Both the position numbers and the translations under genes were made by a program. This document shows positions 4,765 through 5,836 of a stretch of DNA of 5,836 bases, piece after piece. The DNA is from Candidatus Pacearchaeota archaeon ex4484_31 (lineage in GTDB: Archaea > Nanobdellota > Nanobdellia > Pacearchaeales > UBA284): the NCBI GenBank assembly GCA_002254805.1, contig NJDW01000020.1:1-5836 (forward strand), read 5' to 3'. How positions within the stretch are numbered: position 1 is the first letter of the stretch; every line of letters begins with the position of its first letter. The notes below the pieces were generated by a model. That model saw only the letters and a program-made list of their open reading frames with translations, searched no databases and was not told the DNA's origin.

Positions 4765-5379
4765 ATGAGAGCAACTTTTAGGCTTTGTATTGCTATCATT
4801 ATCTTATTTATTTTGCAAAAAGTTTTTCCGTTCATAACCTCTAAGCTTTTACTTGTTTCTTCACAAGTACAAACAAGGCCTTTTACATTGATCACAACAA
4901 TCTTTTTGCATTCTAATTTTATGCATTTGCTTAACAACCTTTTTGCTCTCGCTATTTTTGGCTTTTTACTTGAAAAAAGAGTTGGTTCAAAACATCTATT
5001 GCTTTTGTTTTTTCTTGCAGGTATTTTTGCAAACATCATCTCAGTTTTTTTCTATGAAGCTGTGCTTGGTGCTAGCGGTTCTATCTTTGGTTTGATAGGT
5101 TGTTTAGCTGTACTAAAACCCTTAGGAATGGTCTTTGTTTATGGAATGCCCTTACCTTTATTTCTTGCTGTTGCTGTATGGGCTTTCTTTGACATAGCTG
5201 GAATTTTCACACCAAGTAATATAGCTCATCTAAGCCATCTTTCAGGATTGGTGATAGGCATAGTCTATGGCTTTGCTTTAAGAAAAAGGTTTAAAAAAGA
5301 AAAACCCAAGAAAAGTAAAGTTGTAATAGATGAAGAAAAAATAAGAAGATGGGAAGAAAAATACTTAAGATATACGTAA
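4765..5379 (+). CDS. Rhomboid-family intramembrane serine protease (second of two)
   Basis: A 204-residue polytopic membrane protease. The catalytic dyad is Ser104 in GASGSIFGL and His158 in HLSGLVIGIVYG; a further His155 just upstream gives an unusual HLSHLSG. HSNFMHLLNN (H49, H54, N58) carries the conserved HxxxN. Hydrophobic segments are at about 5-22, 40-69, 76-97, 103-118, 121-146 and 156-172, followed by a basic cytosolic tail (173-204) ending in IRRWEEKYLRYT. The tail's aromatic ending loosely recalls DRYFR of the first rhomboid, but the two differ through most of their length, so they look like diverged paralogues rather than a recent duplication. The start is supported by a TATA box 25.5 bp upstream. 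The last 31 nt overlap pdaD in another frame, implying one operon. No functional link between membrane proteolysis and agmatine synthesis is known to me; shared transcription may be economy only. Confidence 0.93.
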   Translation: MRATFRLCIAIIILFILQKVFPFITSKLLLVSSQVQTRPFTLITTIFLHSNFMHLLNNLFALAIFGFLLEKRVGSKHLLLLFFLAGIFANIISVFFYEAVLGASGSIFGLIGCLAVLKPLGMVFVYGMPLPLFLAVAVWAFFDIAGIFTPSNIAHLSHLSGLVIGIVYGFALRKRFKKEKPKKSKVVIDEEKIRRWEEKYLRYT

Positions 5380-5825
5380 CGTATGGAACAGGACAAGGAA
5401 AAACAGCCATCGCTGCTTTCGACAAGGCATTGAATGATGCTGGAATTTCAAACCTAAACTTAATCTTACTTAGCTCTGTGATACCAAAAAATTCAAAGAT
5501 ATTTTTGAAGAAGCTAAAAATAAAAAATAACTACGGAAACAAGGGATATGTTGTTTTAAGTAAGAAAATAGAAAAAGAAAAGGACGCTTTTGCTGGTTTG
5601 GCATGGACTCAAGATAAAGAAGGAAAAGGTTTGTTTGTTGAAGCAGCTGGAAATTCAAGAAAAGAAGTTGAAAAACTTCTAACCGTTTCTTTAGAAGAAA
5701 TGAAAAAAACAAGAAACAAAAGGTTTGGAAGTATAAAGAAAAAGATTGTTGGAATCAAAGCAAGAAACAAAGAAAGCTATGTTTGTGCTGTTGTGGCTGC
5801 TTTGTACAAAATTGAGGGATGGTAA
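5349..5825 (+). CDS. pdaD: Pyruvoyl-dependent arginine decarboxylase
   Basis: This enzyme converts L-arginine to agmatine and CO2. In archaea agmatine feeds polyamine synthesis and the agmatidine modification of tRNA-Ile2. At 158 residues it is full length for the family. It is made as a proenzyme that cleaves itself in LSSVIP; the break is expected between Ser42 and Ser43, Ser43 becoming the pyruvoyl group, by analogy with Methanocaldococcus jannaschii PdaD. Family landmarks are the N-terminal glycine-rich TYGTGQGKT, AFDKALNDAGISNLNLI (residues 24-40), GLFVEAAG with Glu98 as the likely catalytic acid, and a C-terminal CAVVAALYKIEGW strand/helix. The chosen ATG keeps the usual short lead before the first beta strand, although it overlaps the rhomboid gene by 31 nt; no other ATG lies between it and the conserved region. 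No strong Shine-Dalgarno site is visible, so expression probably relies on the rhomboid transcript. Confidence 0.92.
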   Translation: MGRKILKIYVTYGTGQGKTAIAAFDKALNDAGISNLNLILLSSVIPKNSKIFLKKLKIKNNYGNKGYVVLSKKIEKEKDAFAGLAWTQDKEGKGLFVEAAGNSRKEVEKLLTVSLEEMKKTRNKRFGSIKKKIVGIKARNKESYVCAVVAALYKIEGW

Positions 5826-5836
5826 AAGTTCTTTTT
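5819..5836 (+). CDS. Start of an unidentified downstream gene (six codons)
   Basis: ATG at 5819 overlaps the pdaD stop as ATGGTAA and opens an uninterrupted frame, MVKVLF, to the window end. GAGGG directly precedes it but is too close for a normal Shine-Dalgarno role. The overlap style matches other gene junctions here, so an operon continuation is likely. Six residues do not allow identification; a polyamine-pathway enzyme would be a natural partner, but that is a guess. Confidence 0.45.

Noticed and set aside
4737..5039. Minus-strand frame of 100 codons containing several Cys
   Set aside because: It lies antisense to the well-supported second rhomboid, covers the shared promoter and shows no zinc-binding pattern.
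5470..5712. Minus-strand frame of 80 codons
   Set aside because: Antisense of pdaD with no independent evidence.
1..5836. CRISPR array, insertion sequence, toxin-antitoxin or phage module
   Set aside because: No direct-repeat/spacer pattern, transposase, terminal repeats or matching protein motifs were found on either strand.

Overview
The window reads as chromosomal DNA of an A+T-rich archaeon, most likely a small-genome DPANN lineage (Woesearchaeota, Pacearchaeota or a relative). The evidence is a TFE (TFIIE-alpha type) transcription factor, an archaeal-type tRNA-Tyr starting with C1:G72 and carrying an intron at 37/38, a pyruvoyl-dependent arginine decarboxylase, TATA boxes about 25 bp before start codons, and a sequon-rich secreted protein with the Ig-like module typical of DPANN surface proteins. 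The exact phylum is inference.

Layout. Positions 1-2041 (minus strand): tfe starts at 2041 and overlaps a rhomboid protease gene by ATGA. Below the rhomboid, with its own TATA box, lies the start of a secreted glycoprotein gene that runs out of the window at position 1. Positions 2173-2891 (plus strand, divergent from tfe): two ATGA-overlapping genes for lysine/glutamate-rich coiled-coil proteins of unknown function, closed by a small hairpin plus T-run. Positions 2947-3447 (minus): an unrecognised 166-residue protein. Positions 3488-3615 (minus): tRNA-Tyr(GTA) with a 56-nt intron. Positions 3655-4716 (minus): a DHH/DHHA1 (RecJ-like) phosphoesterase. Positions 4765-5825 (plus): a second rhomboid protease overlapping by 31 nt the arginine decarboxylase pdaD, followed at 5819 by the first six codons of another gene.

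The genes are mostly housekeeping: transcription initiation (TFE), tRNA supply, nucleic-acid turnover (DHH protein) and agmatine synthesis (PdaD). Overlaid on these are membrane proteolysis (two complete rhomboids within 4 kb) and cell-surface functions. Five of the six protein-gene starts with a visible TATA box have its centre 23-27 bp before the ATG, which predicts leaderless mRNAs. Inner operon genes are reached through overlapping stop/start codons.

Points most worth a second look: the intron of tRNA-Tyr, which has a 12-bp perfect hairpin and a non-standard splice motif; a TFE with one zinc ligand missing and a 47-residue polylysine tail encoded by a long homopurine tract; a palindromic TATA box that could serve two divergent leaderless genes; the pair of rhomboids beside a possible surface substrate; and the coiled-coil gene pair, the best candidate here for an undescribed system. 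No CRISPR array, insertion sequence, defence cassette or phage module is visible. No gap between genes exceeds about 130 bp.
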